NCBI GenBank assembly: GCA_025698895.1 | Contig: JAILWO010000003.1 | Location: 248,001 to 312,000, forward strand | Source of the DNA: Rhizobiaceae bacterium | Lineage (GTDB): Bacteria; Pseudomonadota; Alphaproteobacteria; Rhizobiales; Rhizobiaceae | Length of the DNA stretch: 64,000 bases | Direction of reading: 5' to 3' | Shown: positions 28,456 to 35,999 of the stretch, one piece after another | Position numbering within the stretch: position 1 is the stretch's first letter | How the letters are laid out: every line of letters begins with the position of its first letter | Program-made: the position numbers and the translations under genes | The notes under the pieces: model-generated | Database searches by the model: none | Told to the model about the DNA's origin: nothing | Seen by the model: the letters and a program-made list of their open reading frames with translations, nothing else

Positions 28456-29163
28456 TCACGCGGACGCCGCCGATGCATGACATGCCGGCGCGGCTTCTCG
28501 CGCCGGCGAATGGTCGTATTCGTCATGCAGCCGCCACCATTGGTACGGCTTAGTTTGCGGCCAGCCTTCGGGCGAATCCTCCCAGCTCTCCTGTCGGCCG
28601 AGCGGGGTGATGTCGAGCAGCGACCATATCGTGCCAATCGCCTCGACCGCGCGATTGCTGGTGTAATAGCTATGACCGATCCGGCCCTCGTCGTCGCGGA
28701 AGAAGACGTTGAGCCCGAAGCCGCCGCGCACGCCGAAATCGGGATTGAAATCGTCCGTCGTCTCGTACCAGGGAACCGTCCAGCCCATGCGCTCGCGGAA
28801 GGCCTCGATCTGCCCGATCGGGGCACGCGAGACCAGCACCATCGTCGTGTCGCGGGCGTTGAGATGCGACAGGTGACCGAGATTGTCGACATACATGGCG
28901 CAGCCGGAGCAGGGCTCCGGGTCGTCCGGCTTGAGCATGTGGTGGTACACGATGAGCTGGCGCCGTCCCTGGAAGAGGTCAGCCAGCGAAGCCGCGCCGT
29001 CCGGCCCCTCGAAACGGTAGTCCTTTTCGACAAGCACCATGGGAAGGCGCCTGCGCTCGGCGGCGAGCGCGTCGCTTGCGCGCATATGGGCCTTCTCCTT
29101 CACGAGGAGCGCCTCGCGGGCTGCCTGCCATTCCTCGCGGCTTGCGATGCGCGGTCCGGTCAT
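28456..29163 (-). CDS. DUF899 thioredoxin-like family protein
   Basis: The 235-residue protein belongs to DUF899: EEWQAAREALLVKEKAHMRA, RRRLPMVLVEKDYRFEGPDG, LFQGRRQLIVYHHML, CSGCAMYVDNLGHLSHLNARD and RMGWTVPWYETTDDFNPDF. The CSGC pair lies where thioredoxin-fold proteins hold their redox cysteines, with a one-residue shorter spacing. Function is unproven. Start at 29163 fits family length; the longer frame to 29235 does not. It probably shares a leftward transcript with the PEP-mutase-family gene, 174 bases upstream (105 bases from the ancestral end at 29269). Confidence 0.85.
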   Translation of the reverse strand: MTGPRIASREEWQAAREALLVKEKAHMRASDALAAERRRLPMVLVEKDYRFEGPDGAASLADLFQGRRQLIVYHHMLKPDDPEPCSGCAMYVDNLGHLSHLNARDTTMVLVSRAPIGQIEAFRERMGWTVPWYETTDDFNPDFGVRGGFGLNVFFRDDEGRIGHSYYTSNRAVEAIGTIWSLLDITPLGRQESWEDSPEGWPQTKPYQWWRLHDEYDHSPAREAAPACHASAASA

Positions 29164-29337
29164 TGGGACAATCCTCCTGTCTGTCCGCTGCCATGTGTCT
29201 GCCCAAGGACGCGATGAGACGCGCTTTTCCGACATCGGGGCGGCAGAAAACCGGTCCGCACCTCCCGCTCAGCCTTCGATCGCGGCGCGCGCCTCGGCTT
29301 CCAGCCAGGCGGCCATCTTGCGCCAGGGCACCGGCCC

Positions 29338-30039
29338 CTAGGAAATGCGGGCGACGCCCAGCGAGGCGAGAACTTTTTTCGGCGGCACATGCGGCAGGGC
29401 GATGATGTTGACGGGCAGGGCAGTCTCCGCCGTCAGTCGTCCGATCAGCCTTTCGTCGGCCAGTCCGGGCGCGAAGAAGCCGTCGGCGCCCGCCTTCTCA
29501 TAGGCCGCCGCCCGCTCCAGCGCCTCGTCGAGAAGTGCTTCGTCATGCGCTTCGGGCTTGGCCTTGAGGAAGAGGTCGGTGCGGGCGTTGAGAAAGGCAG
29601 GCACGCCGGACGCCCGGATCGCCTCGGCTGCCGCCGCGACCCGTTCGGACTGTAGCCCGATCTCGTGCAGCCCGTTACCGCCGACCACCTGATCCTCGAA
29701 GTTCACGCCGATCGCGCCCGCCTCGATCGCGCGGGCGACCGAGCGCGCGACCGTCTCCGGCTCCCGCCCGTAGCCGCCCTCCAGGTCCATCGTCACAGGC
29801 AGGTCGACGGCGGCGACGATGCGACGGATATTGTCGAGGGCAAGCTCCAGCGGCATGTGCTCGCCGTCCTCGTAGCCGAAGGCGGTCGCCACCGGCTTGC
29901 TGCCGGTCGCAATGGCCTTGGCGCCCGCGCCGGCGACCACCCTGGCCGTGCCGGGATCCCAGACGTTGAAGAGCACCACCGGGTCGCCCTTGACGTGAAG
30001 GGCGCGGAAATCACGTGCGTGTTCGGCCTGGTTAGGCAT
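29338..30039 (-). CDS. Isocitrate lyase/PEP mutase family protein with a premature amber codon
   Basis: The 233-residue product has the family barrel: VVLFNVWDPGTARVVAGAGA, MDLEGGYGREPETVARSV, GAIGVNFEDQV, FLNARTDLFL and PLPVN-like ETALPVNIIALPH. Substrate is unknown; relatives cleave or rearrange small oxo-acids or phosphonates. It ends ...LGVARIS-TAG, but the same frame continues past the TAG (29338-29340) for 22 codons, GPVPWRKMAAWLEAEARAAI and two more, to TGA at 29269-29271. That continuation looks like the normal C-terminal helix of the family (relatives end VARISxGPxPW...), so the amber codon seems to be a recent nonsense change removing the last helix. Activity may be reduced or kept. 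Confidence 0.82.
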   Translation of the reverse strand: MPNQAEHARDFRALHVKGDPVVLFNVWDPGTARVVAGAGAKAIATGSKPVATAFGYEDGEHMPLELALDNIRRIVAAVDLPVTMDLEGGYGREPETVARSVARAIEAGAIGVNFEDQVVGGNGLHEIGLQSERVAAAAEAIRASGVPAFLNARTDLFLKAKPEAHDEALLDEALERAAAYEKAGADGFFAPGLADERLIGRLTAETALPVNIIALPHVPPKKVLASLGVARIS

Positions 30040-30102
30040 GGCGTCCTCCGTTCCTGACCTCGGCAGCCTACAGGAGTTTACAGGCGCGCCAATCGATTCC
30101 GG

Positions 30103-30131
30103 TTGCGCCAGACGCCGTTGTTGCCTATTGA
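30103..30131 (+). promoter_or_regulatory. Promoter of trpL/trpE(G)
   Basis: TTGCGC at 30103-30108 and TATTGA at 30126-30131 are separated by 17 bases and would start transcription at about 30138, exactly the A of the trpL ATG. That gives a leaderless trpL message, as known for Sinorhizobium trpL. Confidence 0.6.
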
Positions 30132-30137
30132 GCATTC

Positions 30138-30182
30138 ATGATCACGCGTTCGACCAAGACGATCTGGTGGTGGGCCTGCTGA
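30138..30182 (+). CDS. trpL: Trp leader peptide
   Basis: A 14-residue ORF, MITRSTKTIWWWAC, with three consecutive TGG codons, just upstream of trpE(G). It closely parallels the Sinorhizobium trp leader peptide, which also ends with a Trp triplet near its C-terminus. Ribosome stalling at the Trp codons under Trp shortage should prevent the terminator at 30221-30247 from forming. In Sinorhizobium the released leader RNA and peptide also act in trans; the same may apply here. Too short for usual gene callers. Confidence 0.9.
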   Translation: MITRSTKTIWWWAC

Positions 30183-30184
30183 CA

Positions 30185-30252
30185 GCGGCCTGACGACACG
30201 CGTGCGCATGTGACGAGGAGAGGCCGCAGGAGAAATCCGGGCGGCCTTTTTG
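30185..30252 (+). promoter_or_regulatory. trp attenuator (antiterminator/terminator)
   Basis: Three complementary seven-base blocks are visible: GCGGCCT (30185-30191), AGGCCGC (30221-30227) and GCGGCCT (30241-30247) followed by TTTTT. Blocks 1 and 2 pair as antiterminator; blocks 2 and 3 pair as an intrinsic terminator with a U tract. The first block begins three bases after the trpL stop codon, so a ribosome that completes the peptide covers it and lets the terminator form. Confidence 0.88.
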
Positions 30253-30310
30253 TCATCCAGAATGCCGAAGCCGCCCCGACCGAACCGGGCCGAATCGACG
30301 GAGACGGGAC

Positions 30311-32500
30311 ATGACGGTGGAACTTCTGGAAGACGGGGCGGAGCGATACCGGACCGAAGGCGGGGTGACGATCACCCGCAAGCGTCACGAGACGCCCTAT
30401 GAAGGCGCCATCGACGCCTATGTGGACGGGCTGGATTCGCGGCGCGGCTGCGTCTTTTCCTCCAATTACGAATATCCCGGCCGCTATACGCGCTGGGACA
30501 CCGCCATGATCGACCCGCCGCTGGCCATCTCCTCGCGCGGGCGTCAGATGCGCCTGGAAGCGCTCAACGGGCGCGGCGAGGTGCTGCTCGACATCGTGGA
30601 ACCTTCGGTCGCGGAACTGGCGGACGTGACGGTGACGGCGCGCGAGCCGCGGCTGATCGCGCTGACCGTGGCCGAGCCGGACCGCATCTTCGCCGAGGAG
30701 GAGCGGTCGCGCGCGCCCACGGTGTTCACGGTGCTGCGCGCGCTGACGGCGCTGTTCAAGTCGCCCGAGGACAGCAATCTCGGCTTCTACGGCGCGTTCG
30801 GCTACGATCTCGCCTTCCAGTTCGATCCGGTCGAGATGCGGCTCGAGCGGCCGGAGGGACTGCGCGACCTCGTGCTCTACCTGCCCGACGAGATCCTCGT
30901 CGTCGACCACCATGCGGCCAGAGCCTGGCACGACCGCTACGACTATGCGCGCGAGCGCCTGTCGACGGAGGGGCTGCCGCGCGAGACGCAGGCCGAACCG
31001 TTCCAGGCCACCGACCGGATCGTGCCGCGCGGCGACCACCATCCCGGCGAATATGCGCGTATCGTGGAGACGGCCAAGGAAAGCTTCCGCCGGGGCGACC
31101 TGTTCGAGGTGGTGCCCGGCCAGATGTTCTACGAGCGGGTGGACTCCACGCCGTCCGACATCACCAGGCGTCTCAAGACGATCAATCCGTCGCCCTATTC
31201 CTTCTTCATCAATCTCGGCGACCGGGAATATCTGATCGGCGCCTCGCCCGAGATGTTCGTGCGCGTCTCGGGACGGCGGGTCGAGACCTGCCCGATCTCG
31301 GGCACGATCCGGCGCGGCGAGGACGCGATCTCGGATTCCGAGCAGATATTGAAGCTGCTCAACTCCAAGAAGGACGAGAGCGAGCTGACCATGTGCTCGG
31401 ACGTCGACCGCAACGACAAGAGCCGGGTCTGCGAGCCGGGCTCCGTGCGTGTCATCGGACGGCGCCAGATCGAGATGTATTCCAGGCTCATCCACACCGT
31501 TGATCATATCGAGGGCAGGTTGCGCCAGGGGATGGATGCCTTCGACGCCTTCCTCTCCCACGCATGGGCCGTCACCGTGACGGGCGCGCCGAAACTGTGG
31601 GCGATGCGCTTCATCGAGAAGCACGAGAAGAGCCCGCGCGCCTGGTATGGCGGCGCGGTCGGCATGGTCCATTTCAACGGCGACATGAACACCGGGCTGA
31701 CGCTGCGAACCATCCGCATCAAGGACGGCATCGGCGAGGTGCGTGCCGGGGCCACGCTGCTCTACGATTCGGATCCGGCCGAGGAGGAGGCGGAAACCGA
31801 ACTGAAGGCCTCGGCCATGCTGGCGGCGATCCGCGAGGCGCAAGCCGGCAACGCCTCGGCCACGGCGCGCGCGACGGCGCGGGTCGGGGAGGGGATGTCG
31901 ATCCTGCTGGTCGACCACGAAGACAGCTTCGTGCACACGCTGGCGAACTATTTCCGGCAAACCGGCGCTTCCGTCGTCACCGTGCGCAGCCCGGTCGCCG
32001 AGGAGGTGTTCGACCGCGTCCGGCCCGACCTGGTCGTGCTGTCACCCGGTCCCGGCAGCCCGAAGGATTTCGACTGCGCTGCGACGATCGGCAAGGCGAG
32101 GGCACGCGAACTGCCGATATTCGGGGTCTGTCTTGGCCTGCAGGCCCTGGCGGAGGCCTATGGCGGCGAGTTGCGCCAGCTTCACGTGCCGATGCACGGC
32201 AAGCCGTCGCGCATCCGGGTGGGCAAGCCGGGCATCATCTTCTCGGGCCTGCCGAAGGAAGTGACGGTCGGGCGCTATCACTCGATCTTCGCCGATCCCG
32301 TGCGCCTGCCACAGGAGTTCACGGTCACGGCCGAGACGGAAGACGGCATCGTCATGGCCTTCGAGCACCGGTCGGAGCCGGTGGCGGCCGTGCAGTTCCA
32401 CCCCGAGTCGATCATGACGCTCGGCCAGGACGCCGGCATGCGCATGATCGAGAACGTGGTGGCGCATCTGCCGAGAAAGACGAAGGTGCGGGCGGCGTGA
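30311..32500 (+). CDS. trpE: Fused anthranilate synthase TrpE-TrpG
   Basis: Makes anthranilate from chorismate and glutamine, the first step to tryptophan. The 729-residue fusion has the TrpE component (about 1-510; [79 protein letters not shown]) and a TrpG glutamine amidotransferase (about 533-729; [24 protein letters not shown], catalytic Cys in [15 protein letters not shown], His-Glu in FHPESIMT). The fused form is a hallmark of Rhizobiales trpE(G). Controlled by the trpL attenuator 60-170 bases upstream. Confidence 0.97.
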   Translation: MTVELLEDGAERYRTEGGVTITRKRHETPYEGAIDAYVDGLDSRRGCVFSSNYEYPGRYTRWDTAMIDPPLAISSRGRQMRLEALNGRGEVLLDIVEPSVAELADVTVTAREPRLIALTVAEPDRIFAEEERSRAPTVFTVLRALTALFKSPEDSNLGFYGAFGYDLAFQFDPVEMRLERPEGLRDLVLYLPDEILVVDHHAARAWHDRYDYARERLSTEGLPRETQAEPFQATDRIVPRGDHHPGEYARIVETAKESFRRGDLFEVVPGQMFYERVDSTPSDITRRLKTINPSPYSFFINLGDREYLIGASPEMFVRVSGRRVETCPISGTIRRGEDAISDSEQILKLLNSKKDESELTMCSDVDRNDKSRVCEPGSVRVIGRRQIEMYSRLIHTVDHIEGRLRQGMDAFDAFLSHAWAVTVTGAPKLWAMRFIEKHEKSPRAWYGGAVGMVHFNGDMNTGLTLRTIRIKDGIGEVRAGATLLYDSDPAEEEAETELKASAMLAAIREAQAGNASATARATARVGEGMSILLVDHEDSFVHTLANYFRQTGASVVTVRSPVAEEVFDRVRPDLVVLSPGPGSPKDFDCAATIGKARARELPIFGVCLGLQALAEAYGGELRQLHVPMHGKPSRIRVGKPGIIFSGLPKEVTVGRYHSIFADPVRLPQEFTVTAETEDGIVMAFEHRSEPVAAVQFHPESIMTLGQDAGMRMIENVVAHLPRKTKVRAA

Positions 32501-32561
32501 GCGCCTGCCTGCCATGCAAGGTCGGGCGTTCCCAATGCCCGCCCCGCATGGCATGAGGCGC
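32501..32561. repeat. 61-bp palindrome between trpE(G) and the CDF transporter
   Basis: GCGCCT (32501-32506) pairs with AGGCGC (32556-32561), TGCCATGC (32510-32517) with GCATGGCA (32546-32553), and an inner CGGGC/GCCCG stem surrounds GTTCCCAAT. The palindrome fills nearly the whole gap. It could be a rho-independent terminator without a U tract, an RNA-stability hairpin, or an intergenic palindromic repeat. Confidence 0.6.
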
Positions 32562-32563
32562 GC

Positions 32564-33472
32564 ATGACCGCGAAACGAACCGTCGCCCGTCTGGCCTTCT
32601 GGTCGATTCCCGTCGCGCTCGGCGTCATGGCGCTCAAATATTATGCCTACAGGCTCACCGGTTCGGTTGCGCTGTTTTCGGACGCGCTGGAATCGATCGT
32701 CAACGTGATTGCCGCCGGCGCGGCGTGGTGGGCGATCCGCGTCAGCCACATGCCCGCCGACGAGGACCATCCCCACGGCCACCACAAGGCGGAATATTTC
32801 TCCGCCGTGCTGGAGGGCGTGCTGATCGTCGGCGCGGCGATGCTGATCCTCGTCGAGGCATGGAGAGCATTCCAGAGCCCCATGCCGTTGGAGCAGCCGG
32901 GCATCGGCCTTGCCGTGAACGGGGCCGCGGCCATCGTCAACGGAGCCTGGGCCGTCCTCTTGATCCGGGTGGGGCGGGCGGCGCGCTCGCCAGCGCTGGA
33001 GGCCGACGGCCGTCACCTGATCACCGATGTCGTCACGTCCTTCGGCGTCATCGCCGGCCTGCTCGGGGCCATCGCGACCGGTTGGTATGTGCTCGATCCG
33101 CTGCTGGCGGCGCTGGTGGCGCTCAATATCCTCTGGCAGGGCTGGCGCGTGATCGGCCAGTCGGCTCAGGGGCTTATGGATCGCGCCGTGACGCCCGAGG
33201 AACTGATACGCATCCGCGACCTGATCTCGACCCATTCGTCGGGCGCGCTGGAGGTGCACGATCTGAAGACGCGGATTGCCGGGCGCGCCACCTTCATCGA
33301 GTTCCATCTCGTCGTCGACGCCGGCATGAGCGTGGGCGACGCGCACGGGATCTGCGACCGGATCGAGGACGCGCTCAAGGCGGAGATCCCGAGCGTGCGG
33401 GTCGTCATCCATGTCGAGCCCGACGACGAGGCGAAGCTGCCGCCCGGCACGTCGGCGGTTCCCTTCGCATGA
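32564..33472 (+). CDS. Cation diffusion facilitator (CDF) divalent metal exporter
   Basis: The 302-residue protein has the CDF layout: six predicted membrane helices and a cytoplasmic C-terminal ferredoxin-like domain (VHDLKTRIAGRATFIEFHLV). The metal sites are visible: SDALESIVN in helix 2 (Asp pair with HLITD in helix 5) and a short His-rich segment HPHGHHKAEYF after helix 2. It uses the proton gradient to export Zn, Fe or Mn; rhizobial members of this type include Mn exporters, but the metal cannot be assigned. Its stop overlaps the start of the AbrB-family gene by four bases (ATGA), so they are one operon. Confidence 0.9.
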   Translation: MTAKRTVARLAFWSIPVALGVMALKYYAYRLTGSVALFSDALESIVNVIAAGAAWWAIRVSHMPADEDHPHGHHKAEYFSAVLEGVLIVGAAMLILVEAWRAFQSPMPLEQPGIGLAVNGAAAIVNGAWAVLLIRVGRAARSPALEADGRHLITDVVTSFGVIAGLLGAIATGWYVLDPLLAALVALNILWQGWRVIGQSAQGLMDRAVTPEELIRIRDLISTHSSGALEVHDLKTRIAGRATFIEFHLVVDAGMSVGDAHGICDRIEDALKAEIPSVRVVIHVEPDDEAKLPPGTSAVPFA

Positions 33473-34542
33473 CGGACCGGGACGGTTCGGGAGGCCGGCC
33501 CTGGTCCGCCGGTGTTCAATGGCTGACGCTGGTGCTGGTTTCGGCCCTGATCGGCGCCCTGCTGCACGCGCTGGCGGTCCCAGGGGCGCTGTTGATCGGT
33601 CCGCTGCTGATCGCGGTGTTGTGGGGCGTGCGGGGCGCCACGATCAGAATGCCGCCGACGCCGTCTTCCTTCGCGCAGGCCCTGATCGGCTGCCTGATCG
33701 CCGCCTCGATCGAAATCGAGACGATCGGGCTGTTCTTCGGCAACTGGCCGGTCTTCCTCGGCGCGGTTCTGGCCACGGTCGCCGCGTCCAGCCTGTTCGG
33801 CTGGATGGTGAGCCGCTGGGGCGCGCTGCCCGGCACGACCGGCGTATGGGGCGCGGCGCCGGGCGCGGCGAGCGCCATGGTGTTGATGGCCGACGCGTTC
33901 GGCGCCGACGCGCGACTGGTCGCCTTCATGCAGTATCTGCGCGTGATCTTCGTGACGCTTGCGGCGGCGGCGGTGGCGCGGCTCTTTATCGATACATCCG
34001 GTTCCGCCGCTCCGACGCCCTGGTTCCCGCCCATCGAGTGGGACGCCTTCGGCACCACGCTGGCCGTGGCGCTGGCCGGCCTGGTGCTGGGGCGGCTGGT
34101 GCGTCTGCCGTCGCCGGCTTTCCTGGGCCCGATGATCCTGGGAAGCCTGCTCCATATCGGCTTCGGCCTGCAATTCCAGATCCCGGAATGGTTGCTGGCC
34201 GTCTGCTATGCCGCCGTGGGCTGGACGATCGGGCTGAAATTCGACCGGACCGTGCTCGTACATGCCTGGCGGGCGCTGCCGCATGTCGTAATGTCGATCG
34301 TCGCGCTGATGGTCTTCTGCGGCGTGCTCGCCTGGCTGCTCGTCGTCACGATGGGCGTCGATCCGCTGACGGCCTATCTGGCGACGAGTCCGGGCGGCAT
34401 GGATTCGATCGCCATCATCGCGGCGGCCTCCAACAGCGTGAACATATCCTTCGTGATCACGCTGCAGACGGCGCGCTTCGTCTTCGTGCTGCTTCTGGGA
34501 CCGGCGATCAGCCGGGTCGTGGCGCGAACCCTCAAACCCTGA
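33469..34542 (+). CDS. AbrB-family integral membrane protein (PF05145)
   Basis: The 357-residue protein has about nine to ten transmembrane helices in two similar halves; motifs IGPLLIAVLWG and FLGPMILGSLLHIGFG are the repeated cores, and GTTGVWGAAPGAASAMVLMA and YLATSPGGMDSIAIIAAASN the two loop signatures. The family is often mis-annotated 'ammonia monooxygenase' or 'AbrB transcriptional regulator'; no DNA-binding domain is present here. Function is unknown; a transport role is plausible. Translationally coupled to the CDF transporter. Confidence 0.86.
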   Translation: MTDRDGSGGRPWSAGVQWLTLVLVSALIGALLHALAVPGALLIGPLLIAVLWGVRGATIRMPPTPSSFAQALIGCLIAASIEIETIGLFFGNWPVFLGAVLATVAASSLFGWMVSRWGALPGTTGVWGAAPGAASAMVLMADAFGADARLVAFMQYLRVIFVTLAAAAVARLFIDTSGSAAPTPWFPPIEWDAFGTTLAVALAGLVLGRLVRLPSPAFLGPMILGSLLHIGFGLQFQIPEWLLAVCYAAVGWTIGLKFDRTVLVHAWRALPHVVMSIVALMVFCGVLAWLLVVTMGVDPLTAYLATSPGGMDSIAIIAAASNSVNISFVITLQTARFVFVLLLGPAISRVVARTLKP

Positions 34543-34563
34543 GGGCGCAATCAGCCGCCGGAG

Positions 34564-35646
34564 CTATGGCGAACGCTTCGGCGCGTTGAAGGGATCTTCG
34601 ACGGGCTTGGCCTCGGGCTCGGCCTTCTCCGGAGCGGGTTGCCCCGCCGGCGCCTCGGCGCTCTGTCGCGGCTGACCGAGGAAGCTGGCATAGACGAAGC
34701 CGCGCTTGCCTTGATGCACGATCTCGCACCAGGAATCGCAGGACACCACGCCGACCGAAGCACCCTGAGGCGCGACGCCGACCACGCGGTGGGACTTGCC
34801 CGGTCCGGTGCGCATGTTCACGGCGGTGCGGACGGTGCGCGTCGAGGTCGGGGCGCGGCCTGTCGTTTGAGCGGGCTCGGCAGTCGCGGCGGGCTCCTCC
34901 CGCTTGGCTTCAGGTTTGGCCCGCGCGGCCTCCGGGTCCAGGGCGGCGGTCCGGATTTCGTCGGGCGCCGGAGTGGGCGCGGCCTTGACCGCGACCGGAA
35001 GCTCGGGGTCCGGCTCGTCGGCGATGATCGACGAGAACGCCTTTACCGCGCCGGACTGCCGACGCTCCGCGACGATGGCCAGCGCGGCCTCGGGCAGCTT
35101 GTCGGCCTTCTTCTCGACGGCGGACTTGCCGGCGAAGGCGTTTGCCCAGCGCGGGTCTGAACTGTCTGGAACCGAGCCCTTCCCGCCGGTCTTGATCGGA
35201 TCGGTGGCCGCGGTGTCTTCAGCGGTCGGTTCCGGTTCGGGTTGCGGTTCGGGAATGGTGATCGATCGCGCCGCGCCCATGTCCACGGGGCCGCCTTCGG
35301 CCGATGCGGGAAGATCGGCGCGCGCAAGCGCCTCACCGGCCTGCTCTATAACGGCGGCCGTCTCGGTCGCACCGTCGTCGGAGGGCTGGGAGAACGTCGA
35401 GACCAGTACGACCGCTGCGCCGACGGTGAACAGCCCGGCGACGCCGTAGCCCAGTGCGAGGCCGGCCGCGCGGCGGACGTTGCGGCGGGGCGCCGTCTTG
35501 GCGGGTTCCGGTTCGCGCCATCGGTCGTGATTGCCGGGCTGCGGCGCGCGCAGGTCGATCGGGCCGGGATCGCGCAACGGTTCCGGTCGGGCCAGAGAAG
35601 GTGAGGTGTCCTGTCCGGGCTGCGGGGTTCCTGAGGGGTTGATCAC
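34564..35646 (-). CDS. Membrane-anchored bacterial SH3-domain protein
   Basis: The 360-residue protein starts with about 60 soluble residues, one transmembrane helix at about 63-83 (LGYGVAGLFTVGAAVVLVST), then a long Pro/Glu/Ala linker and a C-terminal SH3b domain at about 265-325 (VNMRTGPGKSHRVVGVAPQG, DSWCEIVHQGKRGFVYASFL). SH3b domains of this kind bind peptidoglycan or peptides in the periplasm, so the likely topology is cytoplasm-in, domain-out. The Cys pair around DSW (SCDSWC) may form a disulfide. Convergent with the AbrB-family gene. Confidence 0.83.
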   Translation of the reverse strand: MINPSGTPQPGQDTSPSLARPEPLRDPGPIDLRAPQPGNHDRWREPEPAKTAPRRNVRRAAGLALGYGVAGLFTVGAAVVLVSTFSQPSDDGATETAAVIEQAGEALARADLPASAEGGPVDMGAARSITIPEPQPEPEPTAEDTAATDPIKTGGKGSVPDSSDPRWANAFAGKSAVEKKADKLPEAALAIVAERRQSGAVKAFSSIIADEPDPELPVAVKAAPTPAPDEIRTAALDPEAARAKPEAKREEPAATAEPAQTTGRAPTSTRTVRTAVNMRTGPGKSHRVVGVAPQGASVGVVSCDSWCEIVHQGKRGFVYASFLGQPRQSAEAPAGQPAPEKAEPEAKPVEDPFNAPKRSP

Positions 35647-35999
35647 GTAACGAACTCCACTGATCGCGCTCCGCCGGCGCGCCGGGTGCGCGGATGAACC
35701 GTTTCGCGGCTGAAGCTGCGCGGTATCTGGATCATTTCGGGCCTTGTCCCCAAAGGCGCTATCACGCGCAAATGTGGCGAGGATTGGCCCAAAACGCCGG
35801 GAAGAGCGGCACGTCGCGGCATCGCGGCCAGGGCCGTTAACGGGCGGGTTAGCCGGTCATTCATTGAAAAACCGCAGGTTTTCAAGGGTGTCGGGCCGGA
35901 TGAGCATGAATGCAACAGTGCCCGCGAATCGTTATCTCTCAATATGATTTTGTGTTGCAGGCTGAATTAACGTGTTACCTTTGCCCATGAACTGGGCTG
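35647..35999. other. 353-base intergenic region between SH3 gene and ABC exporter
   Basis: No convincing gene. It is less GC-rich toward its right end and holds the divergent promoters. A small hairpin GAAAACC/GGTTTTC lies near 35866-35883. A 67-residue open frame at 35744-35947 has no coding character or family resemblance and is not called. Confidence 0.6.

Noticed and set aside
30125-31960. 611-codon open frame on the minus strand
   Set aside because: Antisense to trpE(G), low complexity of His/Arg/Asp, no family similarity.
35744-35947. 67-codon open frame in the gap before the ABC exporter
   Set aside because: No ribosome site, no family resemblance, overlaps likely promoters.
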